Positions 42,006-52,000 of a stretch of 64,000 nt of DNA are shown here, piece by piece; within the stretch, counting starts at the first letter, position 1; each line of letters opens with the position of its first letter. This DNA comes from Schistocerca nitens (taxonomy: Eukaryota; Arthropoda; Insecta; Orthoptera; Acrididae), in assembly GCF_023898315.1 (NCBI RefSeq), contig NC_064617.1, positions 718,101,202 through 718,165,201 on the forward strand, written 5' to 3'. A program made the position numbers and the translations under genes. Under the pieces are notes generated by a model. It was not told the DNA's origin. It worked only from the letters and a program-made list of their open reading frames with translations, and ran no database searches.

Positions 42006-42825
42006 CTTTTACGTTTTTATAAGTGCTCGGCTGAAGAGCGGCACTGTGCCGCTGGCAATCTACCCTCGTCCTCAAAGGTAACAGAACGAAACGACTTTTT
42101 TATAAAAAAAAGAGGAAATAGACGTAAAGAATTTTAGAGTTGACCGGTTTCGATTTTTTGTAATAAGCATCAGACAGAACAAATTCTTCAGTAAGAGCGT
42201 CTGTGAGGATACATTTGTGTCGTTTAATTCATTCTACATAACGTCAAAACCACGAACCAGGCAGGAGAACTCACTCATAGATTTTAAATGTTGCTCAGAC
42301 GATTCGTGGTTCAGACATGTAGCACTGACAGTATTCGAACAGTCGTACTAGTTTCAGGATGTTCTATACAATTAATATTATATATATGACATACAGAATC
42401 GTTGAACAAAGTTTAAGGCCCATGTTTAAATTTCGATCGTTCAGTTCATATTTCTGAAGTTATGTGGAGAAGGTATGTAACGTCATCGATAGATGCAGAA
42501 GTAACTTCTGGTATGCACCATGGAAGTGTGTTCGGCGCCTGCTCTTCATATTGTTTATCACTGACCTTGCAGACAATATTAACAGTAACTACAGACTTTG
42601 TCTATAATGAAGTACAGAGTGAAAAAAGCTGCACAAATATTCTGTTGGATCTTCGTAGGATTTGAAAGTGTTACAAAGCTTGAAAAGGTACTGCAAATGT
42701 TCAGAAGTGTAAAACGAAAATACCGGGTAAGCGCGAGTAGGAGTCACGCGCTGAGGTTTCCGTGCAAACTTAATTATGTTTACAGACAGTTTGCCCATCC
42801 TGGGAATTGACTATCTCGACGATTT
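42006..42825. other. No gene; one hairpin motif
   Basis: No coding region recognised. It includes the hammerhead-like motif at 42138-42176. Confidence 0.35.
42138..42176 (-). other. Hammerhead-like motif, minus strand
   Basis: The minus strand reads CTGATGCTTATTACAAAAAA, then TCGAAACCGGTCAAC. CTGATG and GAAAC match hammerhead core boxes except for one base (C for A). The stem between them is weak. Confidence 0.35.
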
Positions 42826-43318
42826 TTGCCTGTTGTCGAAGTCGTTACTGGCAAGCTATTCATCTACCCGTTCTCGAGAAGAAGGGGCCTTAACAGACGG
42901 ACAGACAGTCGGATAACAAATGACAAAAAAATATTTTTATCAGGTGATATATTCTCATTAGAGAGTGAAAATTTTCGATTTTTTTTTCTTTGCCTGTACT
43001 GTGAAATCTTGCTTCTTCCCAAATTTCATGATTCTAGGCCAACGGGTTTTGATGAGCGAGTTCGAGACTATCAAAATATGTGACATAAATGGTTGTATAT
43101 TTTGATGTGCACTGACTTTAAAAGCTTAAATTTTTTGCACCGCCAACGGACTGTAGACCTTAGTACGTGAAATAAATGTCAACTAAAAACGTCTACCATA
43201 TCCTGAGAAAAAAGGAGCTTTTGACAGTCGGTCAGACAGACAGACACATATACAGGCAGACAACAAACCAATCCTACAGGGCTTCCGTTTCTAACGATTG
43301 AGGCACGGAACCCTAAAA
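42826..43318 (+). repeat. Repeat ending ACGGAACCCTAAAAA, copy 2
   Basis: It contains two CAGACAG-type blocks (near 42895 and 43235) and ends GAGGCACGGAACCCTAAAAA. The partner in the opposite direction is at 2676-2835. This looks like the tail of a non-LTR-type dispersed repeat with an A-rich end. The frame at 42826-43083 has no recognised motif. Confidence 0.55.
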
Positions 43319-43329
43319 AACGTAGAATC

Positions 43330-43635
43330 GATCACTATAATACCAGTGAATCACAACTGGAGTTGGTCAAGTCATACAAATACGTTAGTGAACAATCTGT
43401 TATGATGTGAAACGGAATTATCTGATAGGCTCAGTCGTAAGTAAATCATTTATAAGACTTTGATTCACTGGTAGAACATTAGAGAAATGCAATCAGTCGT
43501 CAAAGGAGGTTGCTTACGAAACACTCGTGCGATACATCCTAGAACATTGCTCAAGTGTGTGGGACGAATACCAGAGAGGACTAATAGGGGACATAGGACG
43601 TATACAAAGAGGGGGAGCATGAATGGTGACACATA
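43330..43635 (+). pseudogene. LINE RT fragment, left of A4
   Basis: Frames with TLVRYILEHCSSVWDEYQRG correspond to the region LVRPLLEYCSAVWDPYQ of the LINE at 22130. It is broken by Tc1 copy A4 at 43636 and resumes at 45046. Several stops; inactive. Confidence 0.75.
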
Positions 43636-45043
43636 CACTACTGGCCATTAAAACTGCTACACCACCAAGATGACGTGCTACAGTCGCGAAATTTAACCGA
43701 GAGGATGAAGATGCTGTGATATGCAAATGATTAGCTTTTCAGAGCATTCACACAAGGTTGGCGCCGGTGGCAACACCTACAACGTGCTGACATGAGGAAA
43801 GTTTCCAACCGATTCCTCATACACAAAAAGCAGTTGACCGGCGTTGCCTGGTGAAACGTTGTTGTGATGCCTCGTGTAAGGAGGAGAAATGCGTACCATC
43901 ACGTTTCCGACTTTGAGAAAGGTCGGATTGTAGCTTATCGCGATTGCGGTTTATCGTATCGCGACATTGCTTCTCGCGTTAGTCGAGATCCAATGACTGT
44001 TAGCAGAATATGGAATCGGAGGGTTCAGGAGGGTAATACGGAACGCCGTGCTGGATCCCAACGGCCTCCTATTACTAGCAGTCGAGATGACAGGCATCTT
44101 ATCCGCATGGCTGTAACGGATCGTGCAGCCACGTCTTGATCCCTGAGTCAACAGATGGGGACGTTTGCAAGACAACAACCGTCTGCACGAACAGTTCGAC
44201 GACGTTTGTAGCAGCATGGACTATCAGCTCGGAGACCATGGCTGCGGTACCCCTTGACGCTGTATCACAGAAAGGAGCGCCTGCGATGGTGTACTCAACG
44301 ACGAACCTGGGTGCACGAATGGTAAAACGTCATTTTTTCGGATGAATCCAGGTTCTGTTTACAGCATCATGACGGTCGCATCCGTGTTTGACGACATCGC
44401 GGTGAACGTACATTGGAAGCGTGTATTCGTCATCGCCATACTGGTGTTATCACCCGGCGTGATGGTATGGGGTGCCATTGGTTACACGTCTCTGTCACCT
44501 CTTGTTTGCACTGACGGCACTTTGAACAATGGACGTTACACTTCAGATGTGTTACGACCCGTGGCTCTACCCTTCATTCGATTCCCGCGAAACCCTACAT
44601 TTCAGCAGGATAATGCACGACCGCATGTCGCAGGTCCTGTACGGGCCTAACTGGATACAGGAAATGTTCGACTGCTGCCCTGGTCAGCACATGCTCCAGA
44701 TCTCTCACCAACTGAAAACGTCTGGTCAATCGTGGCCGAGCAACTGGCTCGTCACAATACGCCAGTCACTACTCTTGATGAACTGTGGTGTCGTGCTGAA
44801 GCTGCATGGACAGCTGTACCTGTACACGCCATCCAAGCTCTGTTTGACTCAATGCCCAGGCGTATCAAGGCCGTTATTACGGCCAGAGTTGGTTGTTATG
44901 GGTACTGATTTCTCAGGATCTATGCACCCAAACTGCGTGATAATGTAATCACATGTCAGTTCTAGTACAATATATTTGTCGAATGAATACCCGTTTATCA
45001 TCTGCTTTTCTTCTTGGTGTAGGAATTTCAATGGCCAGTAGTG
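43636..45043 (+). mobile_element. Tc1-like element A4, complete
   Basis: The left terminus CACTACTGGCCATTAAAACT and the right complement of CACTACTGGCCATTGAAATT are flanked by TA on both sides. 1408 bp. It inserted into a LINE, whose halves lie on either side. Confidence 0.93.
43867..44948 (+). pseudogene. Tc1 transposase, A4
   Basis: Starts MPRVRRRNAYHHVSDFEKGR with the helix-turn-helix SYRDIASRVSRDPMTVSRIW. A stop replaces Arg after VTDRAATS (CGA to TGA). The six-T run before the first Asp is intact (IFSDESR). A later frameshift around the HTGVSPGV region and a stop in the AFLDTENV region (GCCTAACTG) add damage. The frame with FQQDNARPHVAGPVRA keeps the second Asp, and PTENVWS retains the Glu. 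It carries different lesions from A2 and A3. Confidence 0.88.
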
Positions 45044-45045
45044 TA

Positions 45046-45350
45046 CGTTTGACCCGTGGGAGAGCGCCACGGGGCTGCTGAACAAACTGGTCAGGCAGGT
45101 GATTGAAGATGGACGCAAACTATCTCGTGAAAGCGTCCTTACAAAGTTTAAAAATCTCCATTACTGAAGGCGACGATAAGATTAAACTACTGTGCGCACA
45201 CAGGCGTTTAAGCAGTCTTTTTTGCCGCGCTCCACACTTGAATGGAATGGGAAGAAGCCCTAATAACTCGTGCAGTGGAAAGTACGCTCTGACATGCACT
45301 TTACAGTGGCTTGCAGAGTGCGCATGTAAATGTAGATGTAGAGGTGTAGC
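45046..45350 (+). repeat. LINE 3' end, right of A4
   Basis: Continues the LINE of 43330-43635 to its 3' end GTGCGCATGTAAATGTAGAT and GTAGAGG. This is a decayed (GATGTA)n tail like that at 22892. Frames are broken. Confidence 0.75.
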
Positions 45351-45393
45351 GTCGTATATATTTCCCCACATATGCTATAATTGAAAAATATTT

Positions 45394-45593
45394 CGCCGGG
45401 CGGTGTGACCGAGCGGTTCTAGGCGCTACAGTCTGGAACTGCGCGTCCGCTACGGTCGCAGGTTCGAATCCTGCCTAGGACATGGATGTGTGTGATGTCC
45501 TTAGGTTAGTTAGGTTTAAGTAGTTGTAAGTTTTAGGAGACTGATGACGTCAGAAGTTAAACCCCATAGTGCTCAGAGCCATTTGAACCATTC
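45394..45593 (+). repeat. tRNA-derived SINE X
   Basis: Head GCCGGGCGGTGTGACCGAGC, B box GGTTCGAATCC, body CCTTAGGTTAGTTAGGTTTA and tail CCATTTGAACCATT. It sits at the broken C-terminal end of Tc1-like G. Confidence 0.94.
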
Positions 45594-46246
45594 TAACCAC
45601 AGATTCTCGATTGTGTTTTGATCCGTTGAGTCTGGTGGCCAGGGGAATATGGTAAAGTCACCCTGATGCTCTTCGAAACACACAAGTGCGCTGCGAGCTG
45701 TGTGACACGTTGCTGTGTCCTGCTGGTAGATGTCATCGTTCCGAGGAAAAACAAACAGCAGGTAGACGTGGACATGGTCCCCAAGGATAGTCGCATACTT
45801 GTACTGAACCATTGTTCCTTCCAGGCTGATGAGATCATCGAAGTACTGCCACAAAAACCTTTCCCCAGATCATAACGCTCCCTCCTTCAGCCGGGACGCT
45901 TCCGGCTATTGTTGCAGGGCGTTCGCTTTCAGGCGTTCCATGCCTTACGCGCCAACGGCCATCTGTGCAATGGAGGACAAAACGTGACTCGTCTGAAAAG
46001 GCCACCTGCGCCGCTCAGTGGACGTCCAGCTGCAGCACTGACGTGCAAATTCCAGCCTTCCTCGCCGATGAAGAGCACTTATCGTTGGTGCACGAATCAG
46101 GCGCCTGCTGCGGATGTCCATACAGAGCAACGTGTGCCGAATGGTCTTTGAAGAGACGCTGCTGGCACCCCGTTGGTTCATCTGAGAGGTCAGTTGCTGA
46201 ACAGGTGCACGTCTGTTCACCTGTACCCATCTTCGCCTGTTATCTA

Positions 46247-47762
46247 CAGGGTGAAAAGTATTTAAACCAACAAACTCTGGGAGGTTGTAGGGGACATCAA
46301 AACAAATATTTTTCCCTAATGTAATTTTTCCCTATGAGGAGTATTTAAACCGGTAGAGGAAGATTTCTTTGGCGGCAAATTAATTAAACCCACAAACACT
46401 TTTCCATTTTTTTAATGATCAAGAGACAACACATTAACACAACGCAATTTCAATTACAGTAGATTTTCAAATATGCCTCCACTGACACGTAAACAAAGGT
46501 TACACTGTCGGATCATGTTCTGACATGGGCAAAAACCCCAGGAGTATCCTGAATTTTTCCCGCTGCTGCTACTATCCGGGCAACCAGATCCTCTTTTGAT
46601 GCAACAGGAGTTGCGTAAACAAGGTTGCGCAACTCTCCCCACACAAAAAAGTCCAGAGGGGACATATCTGGGGATCGAGCAGGCCATGGTACAGGACCAC
46701 CTCTGTCAATCCACATTTCTGGGAACCGTCGGTCCAGGAATCGACGCATACGACGACTGAAATGTGCTGGCGCCCTGTCATGTTGGAACCACATGTGTTG
46801 TCTTGTAGGGGGCGGGACGTCTTCCAGCAATTATGGCAATGCTCTGGCGAGCAAATTGTAATAGTGCCCGCCATTTAATGGCCTAGATAGCAGATACGGC
46901 CCAATTAAACAATCCCCAACGACACTGACCCACACTTTAACGAAGAACCGCACTTGATGAGCGCTAGTAACTGTGCCATGTGGGTTATCCTCACTCCAAA
47001 CATGCGAATTGTGCATATTGAAGACTCCATCACGCCCGAACGTTGCTTCATCGGTAAACAACACAGAGGATGGAAATGTAGGATGCATTTCACACTGTTC
47101 CAGGCACCACTGCGAAAACTGTGCTCTGCGTGGATAATCAACCGTTTGCAGTTTTGTGGACACGCTGATTGTGAAATGGACGTAACAATTGCTCTCGAAG
47201 GACTGTTCTTACATTCGTCTGATTCGTCCCCATGTTACGTGCAATTGCACGAGTGCTGATTGAAGGATCCCGCTCACATGCTGCAAGACAGCTTCCTCAA
47301 ATTTCAGCGTTCTTACCGTGCGACGGCGTCCCTGTCCAGGAAATCTGCAATATGACCCGGTTTCACGCAGACGTTGGTGCACAGCAGCAAAGGTCGTATG
47401 ATGCGGGACACAGTCATTAGGGTATTGTTGTTGATAAACCCGCTGTGCACCTCGTCCGTCATGGTGCGCTACGTAGTACGCACCGTCCATATCAGTATAC
47501 TCACTCCAGGTGTATCGCGCCATTAGTAAACAGAGACAATGCACTGCTACACTGGTGGACAGCAGTTGCCTACAATTGAAGAGCGTAATACGCCCTCTAA
47601 CAAGTGAAGATCGTAATACGGCCTCTAACAACTGGAGAGCGTAATAGGGCCTCTACCGGTTTAAATAATCCTCATAGGGAAAAATGACATTAGGGAAAAA
47701 TATTTGTTTAGATGTCCCCTACAACCTCCCAGAGTTTGTCGGTTTAAATACTTTTCACCCTG
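46247..47762 (-). mobile_element. Mariner-type element F inside G
   Basis: Inverted termini begin CAGGGTGAAAAGTATTTAAA on both sides and extend about 125 bases (through CCCTACAACCTCCCAGAG and CCGGTTTAAAT regions). TA lies on both flanks (46245-46246 and 47763-47764). 1516 bp. Both halves of Tc1-like G read on across it. Confidence 0.92.
46513..47523 (-). pseudogene. DD41D-type transposase of F, nearly intact
   Basis: Starts MARYTWSEYTDMDGAYYVAH. A DUF4817-like N-terminal domain follows, with HTTFAAVHQRLRETGSYCRF. Two compensating shifts around 47209-47150 leave the frame locally (NVRTVLREQLLRPF in another frame) and return to YPRRAQFSQWCLEQ. VLFTDEATFGRDGVFNMHN carries the first Asp. A TAA stops the frame at 46831 after NLLARALP. 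FQHDRAPAHFSRRMRRF (second Asp) and PARSPDMSPLDFFVWGEL (third Asp) follow; I count 41 residues between them. Only three small lesions separate it from a full frame. Confidence 0.87.
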
Positions 47763-47940
47763 TATGGCCCTTGGAGCATCACCGTTACCACGGCGCTAGT
47801 TTCGCATAGCGCCCTTTTTCCATGCACGGTATACTTTAACTACAGAGGCGAACGAATAGTTCAGAACTTTAAATGCTTCCACCCTTCGTCCAAAAGCCGA
47901 TGATCATGCAATTCAGGTAAATCACTCCGTTCCGCACTAC

Positions 47941-48249
47941 GACAACGGCTGCACTGTCCTCCTCCCCCACCCCCTCCCCGCCTCCCCCTACACGCTTTGT
48001 ATACCCTCCACTGCTAGTGCTGCCACCTACCGTCTGTGAGTGGTTATTGCACGTTGACGACGAACAGAGGTGGTGATCACATTGATGTGACTACACCTTG
48101 TATCTGCAAACTGTGGGGCACCAACTACTGAAGAGTATTAAATTATAATTCCTGAAGAGGATATAATGAGCCAGTACAGGAACCTGACCGTAGACTCGCC
48201 TACTAGCTTAGTGCCTGGGCTCGTTGAGCGCCTACCGTGGTGCTGCCGC
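47941..48249. other. Spacer with C-rich tract
   Basis: CCTCCCCCACCCCCTCCCCG lies at 47961-47980 and continues to about 47988. It gives four C runs of four or more, so the minus strand could form a G-quadruplex. No coding sequence recognised. It lies about 300 bases before the CpG-rich block. Confidence 0.5.
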
Positions 48250-48560
48250 GGAGACGGTGATGTCATTTAAAGAGCCGGTGAGGTTTGTTTGGGGCAGGGG
48301 CCGGCTTTAAAAGGCCCACGCGCCACCAGCTGACGCCGCGCCGCGCCGGCCGTATTTGGCGCGCCCGGCGCCGACCCACGGCCCGCCAGACGGACGGGTC
48401 CCGCCCACCGCGGCGCCCACGTGTTCCGTGTTCCGCGGCTTTGTTGCTCCTTTTAGCGCTCGCCAGGCTTTCGACGCGAGGTATTTTACGGCCCACACTC
48501 GTGCGACACGCCAACTTTCCACGCAGCGCTGTTCGAGCTACATGCCTCAGGGGCGGACCC
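48250..48560. promoter_or_regulatory. CpG-rich, promoter-like island
   Basis: Very GC-rich and full of CG dinucleotides (GCCGCGCCGCGCCGGCCG near 48333), unlike the AT-rich surroundings. It has a TATA-like CTTTAAAAGG at 48305-48314 and a palindromic E-box CACGTG at 48418-48423. Frames stay open on both strands only because the composition lacks stops (48263-48613 minus, 48356-48697 plus). I infer an unmethylated host promoter or first exon. No protein is recognised, so the gene is unknown. Confidence 0.4.
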
Positions 48561-48806
48561 CTTGTATAGCTCTCTTGTTTCCGGCGTTGCTTCAACGCCC
48601 TGAGAACATTCACTTGAACTTCCTTCCCCTCTGTACTCGTAGTTCTGTATCAGTGGTTCCCACACTGTTGATAATTATCCGCTCAGGGTTAAAATGAAAT
48701 TTTCGGTCACGAATTTAAACTTTTAAAGATTATTACTTTTATCGCTATATCATAAGAGTTAAATACTGATTATAAAAGTTACTAGTTATCACTTTTTCTT
48801 CAAATA
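48561..48806. other. No recognised feature
   Basis: AT-rich transition between the CpG-rich block and the deleted mariner. Confidence 0.35.
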
Positions 48807-49737
48807 CAGGGTGATTGAAAAAGAATACCACAACTTTAAAAATGTGTATTTAATGAAAGAAACATAATATAACCTTCTGTTATACGTCATTACAAAGAGT
48901 ATTTAAAAAGGTTTTTTTTTCACTCAAAAACAAGTTCAGAGATGTTCAATATGGCCCCCTCCAGACACACGAGCAATATCAACCCGATACTCCAACTCGT
49001 TCCACACTCTCTGTAGCATATCAGGTGTAACAGTTTGGATAGCTGCTGTTATTTCTCGTTTCAAATCATCAATGGTGGCTGGGAGAGGTGGCCGAAACAC
49101 CATATCCTTAACATACCCCCATAAGAAAAAATCGCAGGGGGTAAGATCAGGGCTTCTTGGAGGCCAGTGATGAAGTGCTCTGTCACTGGCTGCCTGGCGG
49201 CCGATCCATCGCCTCGGGTAGTTGACGTTCAGGTTTCATAACTAACCTTTTTCGTAGGACTCTCCATACAGTTGATTGTGGAATTTGCAGCTCTCTGCTA
49301 GCTCTGCGAGTCGATTTTCCTGGGCTGCGAACAAATGCTTGCTGGATGCATGCTACATTTTCAACACTCGTTCTCGGCCGTCCAGAACTTTTCCCTTTGC
49401 ACAAACACCCATTCTCTGTAAACTGTTTATACCAACGTTTAATACACCACCTATCAGGAGGTTTAACACCATACTTCGTTCGAAATGCACGCTGAACAAC
49501 TGTCGTCGATTCACTTCTGCTGTACTCAATAACACAAAAAGCTTTCTGTTGAGCGGTCGCCATCTTAGCATCAACTGACGCTGACGCCTAGTCAACAGCG
49601 CCTCAAGCGAACAAATGTACAACTAAATGAAACTTTATAGCTCCCTTAATTCGCCGACAGATAGTGCTTAGCTCTGCCTTTTGTCGTTGCAGAGTTTTAA
49701 ATTCCTAAAGTTGTGGTATTCTTTTTGAATCACCCTG
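48807..49737 (-). mobile_element. Internally deleted mariner-type element
   Basis: Termini CAGGGTGATTGAAAAAGAAT and the complement of CAGGGTGATTCAAAAAGAAT, flanked by TA (48805-48806 and 49738-49739). The 931-bp length is about two-thirds of a full element. The transposase keeps its two ends but lacks the middle, so the element can only move with a helper enzyme that recognises these termini. Confidence 0.93.
48936..49563 (-). pseudogene. DUF4817 transposase lacking its core
   Basis: Starts MATAQQKAFCVIEYSRSEST. A clean DUF4817-like DNA-binding part follows (FRTKYGVKPPDRWCIKRWYK, SSGRPRTSVENVACIQQAF, RRASRELQIPQSTVWRVLRK). The frame stops at DRPPGSQ. In a shifted frame it resumes at HHWPPRSPDLTPCDFFLWGY (third Asp) and ends with VDIARVSGGGHIEHL. 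The first and second catalytic Asp regions are deleted. Could still make a DNA-binding fragment of about 126 residues. Confidence 0.9.
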
Positions 49738-49744
49738 TATTATC

Positions 49745-50840
49745 ATTAACACGTGACACAGTATGGTGGAGGTCACAACTTGTGAACCGAATGTGTGAAC
49801 ATCCGCCTCACATTGTGTCTGAATTGTGACTTGACGTTTGTAATAAATTCATTTTTGTCAAAGAAGAGCGGGACTCCCGCCTTCCCTGATTCTGCCTTCA
49901 GTTCTATTGTTTTGGAGTTGTGTATGTCGAAATAGGAAAAAAAAGGCGAATTCATCTGATAAGGCCAGGCACTCAACAGCCAAATTCTTGACTCCATATC
50001 AAATCTGACTCCTTTTTCAACACCACTCACGAACACTTCCTTGAGTACACAGTTGCCTGACTGCTGATCTGATTTCAAAAGCATCTGAAATCTCTCCCAT
50101 GAACTTTACTTTGGAGGGCGTGTCAGTAAGAATCTGTCGAGTAATAGCCAATGCATCATTGTATTGTATAAGCCATATTCTTTCAAAGTTTCGTGAAGAT
50201 TTATTCGGCCATTTGAATGACATGACTTTTGAAATGGCTCTGAGCACTATGCGACTCAACTTCTGAGGTCATCAGTCGCCTAGAACTTAGAACTAATTAA
50301 ACCTAACTAACCTAAGGACATCACACACATCCATGCCCGAGGCAGGATTCGAACCTACGACCGTAGCGGTCGCTCGGTTCAGACTGTAGCGCCTAGAACC
50401 GTGACTTTTGAAGTCTAGGAAGCTCATAACTAATTTATTACTTCTACATTTCATGTAAGACAGATCGTATTTAAGATTTATGATTTGTCTGGCACATGAA
50501 CGCCCTTTCCTGGACCCTCCTTGCTATAGACAGCTGCGAGTCAAACAGTTTTTTCTGGCCTAATCTCAAGCACTTTCGAAAGAATCTTGTAGATTATTAA
50601 GAGAGCAGAGATGCCAACAAAACTGTTTACGTCCATTCTGTTAACTTTCTAATAAAGTGAGAGAATCAGCGTAGAGAACAAACGACATGGAAGTTCCTCA
50701 GTTTCACAGATGTTGCAGATAACTGCAGTTTACCAGTAGTCTTATTTACTGCGTTCTTCCACATTTCGAAAGTTATCGAGTCTTCACCTGGTACCTTGTT
50801 ATCTTCAGTAATTGTATGATTCGTCTATTATTTTTTCTTT
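49745..50840 (-). pseudogene. LINE RT fragment
   Basis: The minus strand, high to low, shows VPGEDSITFEMWKNAVNKTT, then RMDVNSFVGISALLIIYKIL (YRGISLL-like RT motif). After a SINE come EIRSAVRQLCTQGSVREWC (RQG-like motif) and LAVECLALSDEFAFFSYFD. Catalytic YADD is not visible. Stops and frameshifts occur. It differs from the LINE at 8735. The clade is uncertain. Confidence 0.65.
50234..50401 (-). repeat. SINE X, head truncated
   Basis: B box GGTTCGAATCC and body CCTTAGGTTAGTTAGGTTTA are present. The 5' end stops at CGGTTCTAGGCGCTACAGTC, so half of the A box is missing. An 11-base duplication TGACTTTTGAA (50223-50233 and 50402-50412) shows that it was truncated when inserted. Confidence 0.93.
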
Positions 50841-51149
50841 TGTGGAAGGTGATAAGTCAAGACAGGACGGATGTACGGTTCTCGGATCTAATTTTATTTT
50901 CACCATCATTACAGCATCTGTGTGGCGTAACCGCAGTTACCATAAAGAAAGTGGTTCTTAAAATCTCTCTTTAATTACAGCAGTGAAAAACTGAGCAACG
51001 CTACCAGTTGTACGAGTGGAAATAAAAGTGGCGTTATCGTCTGAAACTAAAACTTGGTACTTAACTGCAACTGGAAAACAGCCAATGTCAGTGAAGTTCC
51101 ATGACACTAGAGAATTTAATTTGGAAAAACACCACGTCCACGATTAACA
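50841..51149. other. No recognised feature
   Basis: Spacer with no feature I can name. Confidence 0.35.
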
Positions 51150-52000
51150 ATTACAAGAATCTGAGATAATTCGGAAGTTGATGGAACGGTGCATGATGTG
51201 AAGAAGGGACGCAGCGATAGGAACAGACATTCAATAGACAGCGAAATCGTTGGTGCAGTGATTCAGGTGTACACACAGTCCCTGAAAAAATATCTTTGAG
51301 GCAGTGCTCTCGTGAGACTGCGACCAGCAAAAGCAGTGTAGCGGTCACGGAATTTTGCGGACTCAGAGATGGAAGCTTTACATTCCGACACTTCTCATTG
51401 CTCTCAACAAGGGTGCTTCCGATAGGCGAATTGAACTTTGTAAGTGGCTCTTCGGCATGCGTGTAGAAGATGAACGTTTCCAAGACCTAATCCTTTGGTC
51501 GGATGAAATGACCTTTAAACTTCACGGAACAACTAACTAATCGCTATAGCTAGGCTAATGAATATACATGCGATGTTAATCTACGAGAAGTATCTGTCTG
51601 GTGTCGTCTCTCTAGACTAGAGGCTCAATAGAGTCGTACATCTTTGAAGAGATTGTCAAATGTGGCTCATACCTAGAAATGTCGCACATGATAACTCCTG
51701 CTCACAGCAACATTTAAAACAATGAAGATTATTGCTTTCAACAGCCACCTCACTTTCGCCTTGATCTGAAGGATTTTGTCGATAGCACCTTTCCTTCGAG
51801 ATAGATAGGACGAAGAGGAAGCAGTGTGGAGTATTCACCGGATTTAACCCCTTTAGACTTGTATCTTTGAGGGATTTGGGGGACTGTCAAAAACAAAGTG
51901 TACGCTTCAAAGCCACAAACAATAGTGATCTAACAGTGCAAGCGGAGCAGCACTGAACGATTATATTCTATTACGAACAACACATTACGTATGTCGCTCT
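51150..52000 (+). pseudogene. Decayed DUF4817-class transposase
   Basis: Plus-strand pieces in order. RRIELCKWLFGMRVEDERFQ is typical of the segment before the first Asp. DLILWSDEMTFKLHGTTN holds the first Asp, followed by a stop. QQPPHFRLDLKDFVDSTFPS lies at the second-Asp site, where the Asp is lost. Last, VEYSPDLTPLDLYL keeps the third Asp. Many stops. Termini were not identified. This is the most decayed of the mariner-type copies here. Confidence 0.75.

Larger units (their letters stand above)
45594..47940 (-). pseudogene. Tc1-like transposase G, split by F
   Basis: On the minus strand the N-terminal part lies right of element F (47765-47940: EAFKVLNYSFASVVKVYRAW, then KKGAMRN and a stop). 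After F (46247-47762) it resumes as NRRAPVQQLTSQMNQRGASS, with SVSSKTIRHTLLCMDIRSRR as the second DNA-binding part. Then LEGTMVQYKYATILGDHVHV leads to YQQDTATCHTARSA (second Asp) and NTIENLWLEWF (Glu). I count 36 residues between that Asp and the Glu. Shifts and stops are present, and the C-terminus is cut at the SINE. Dead. Confidence 0.8.

Noticed and set aside
48263-48697. Overlapping frames on both strands in the CpG-rich block
   Set aside because: GC-rich sequence lacks stop codons by composition. No domain or start context supports either strand.
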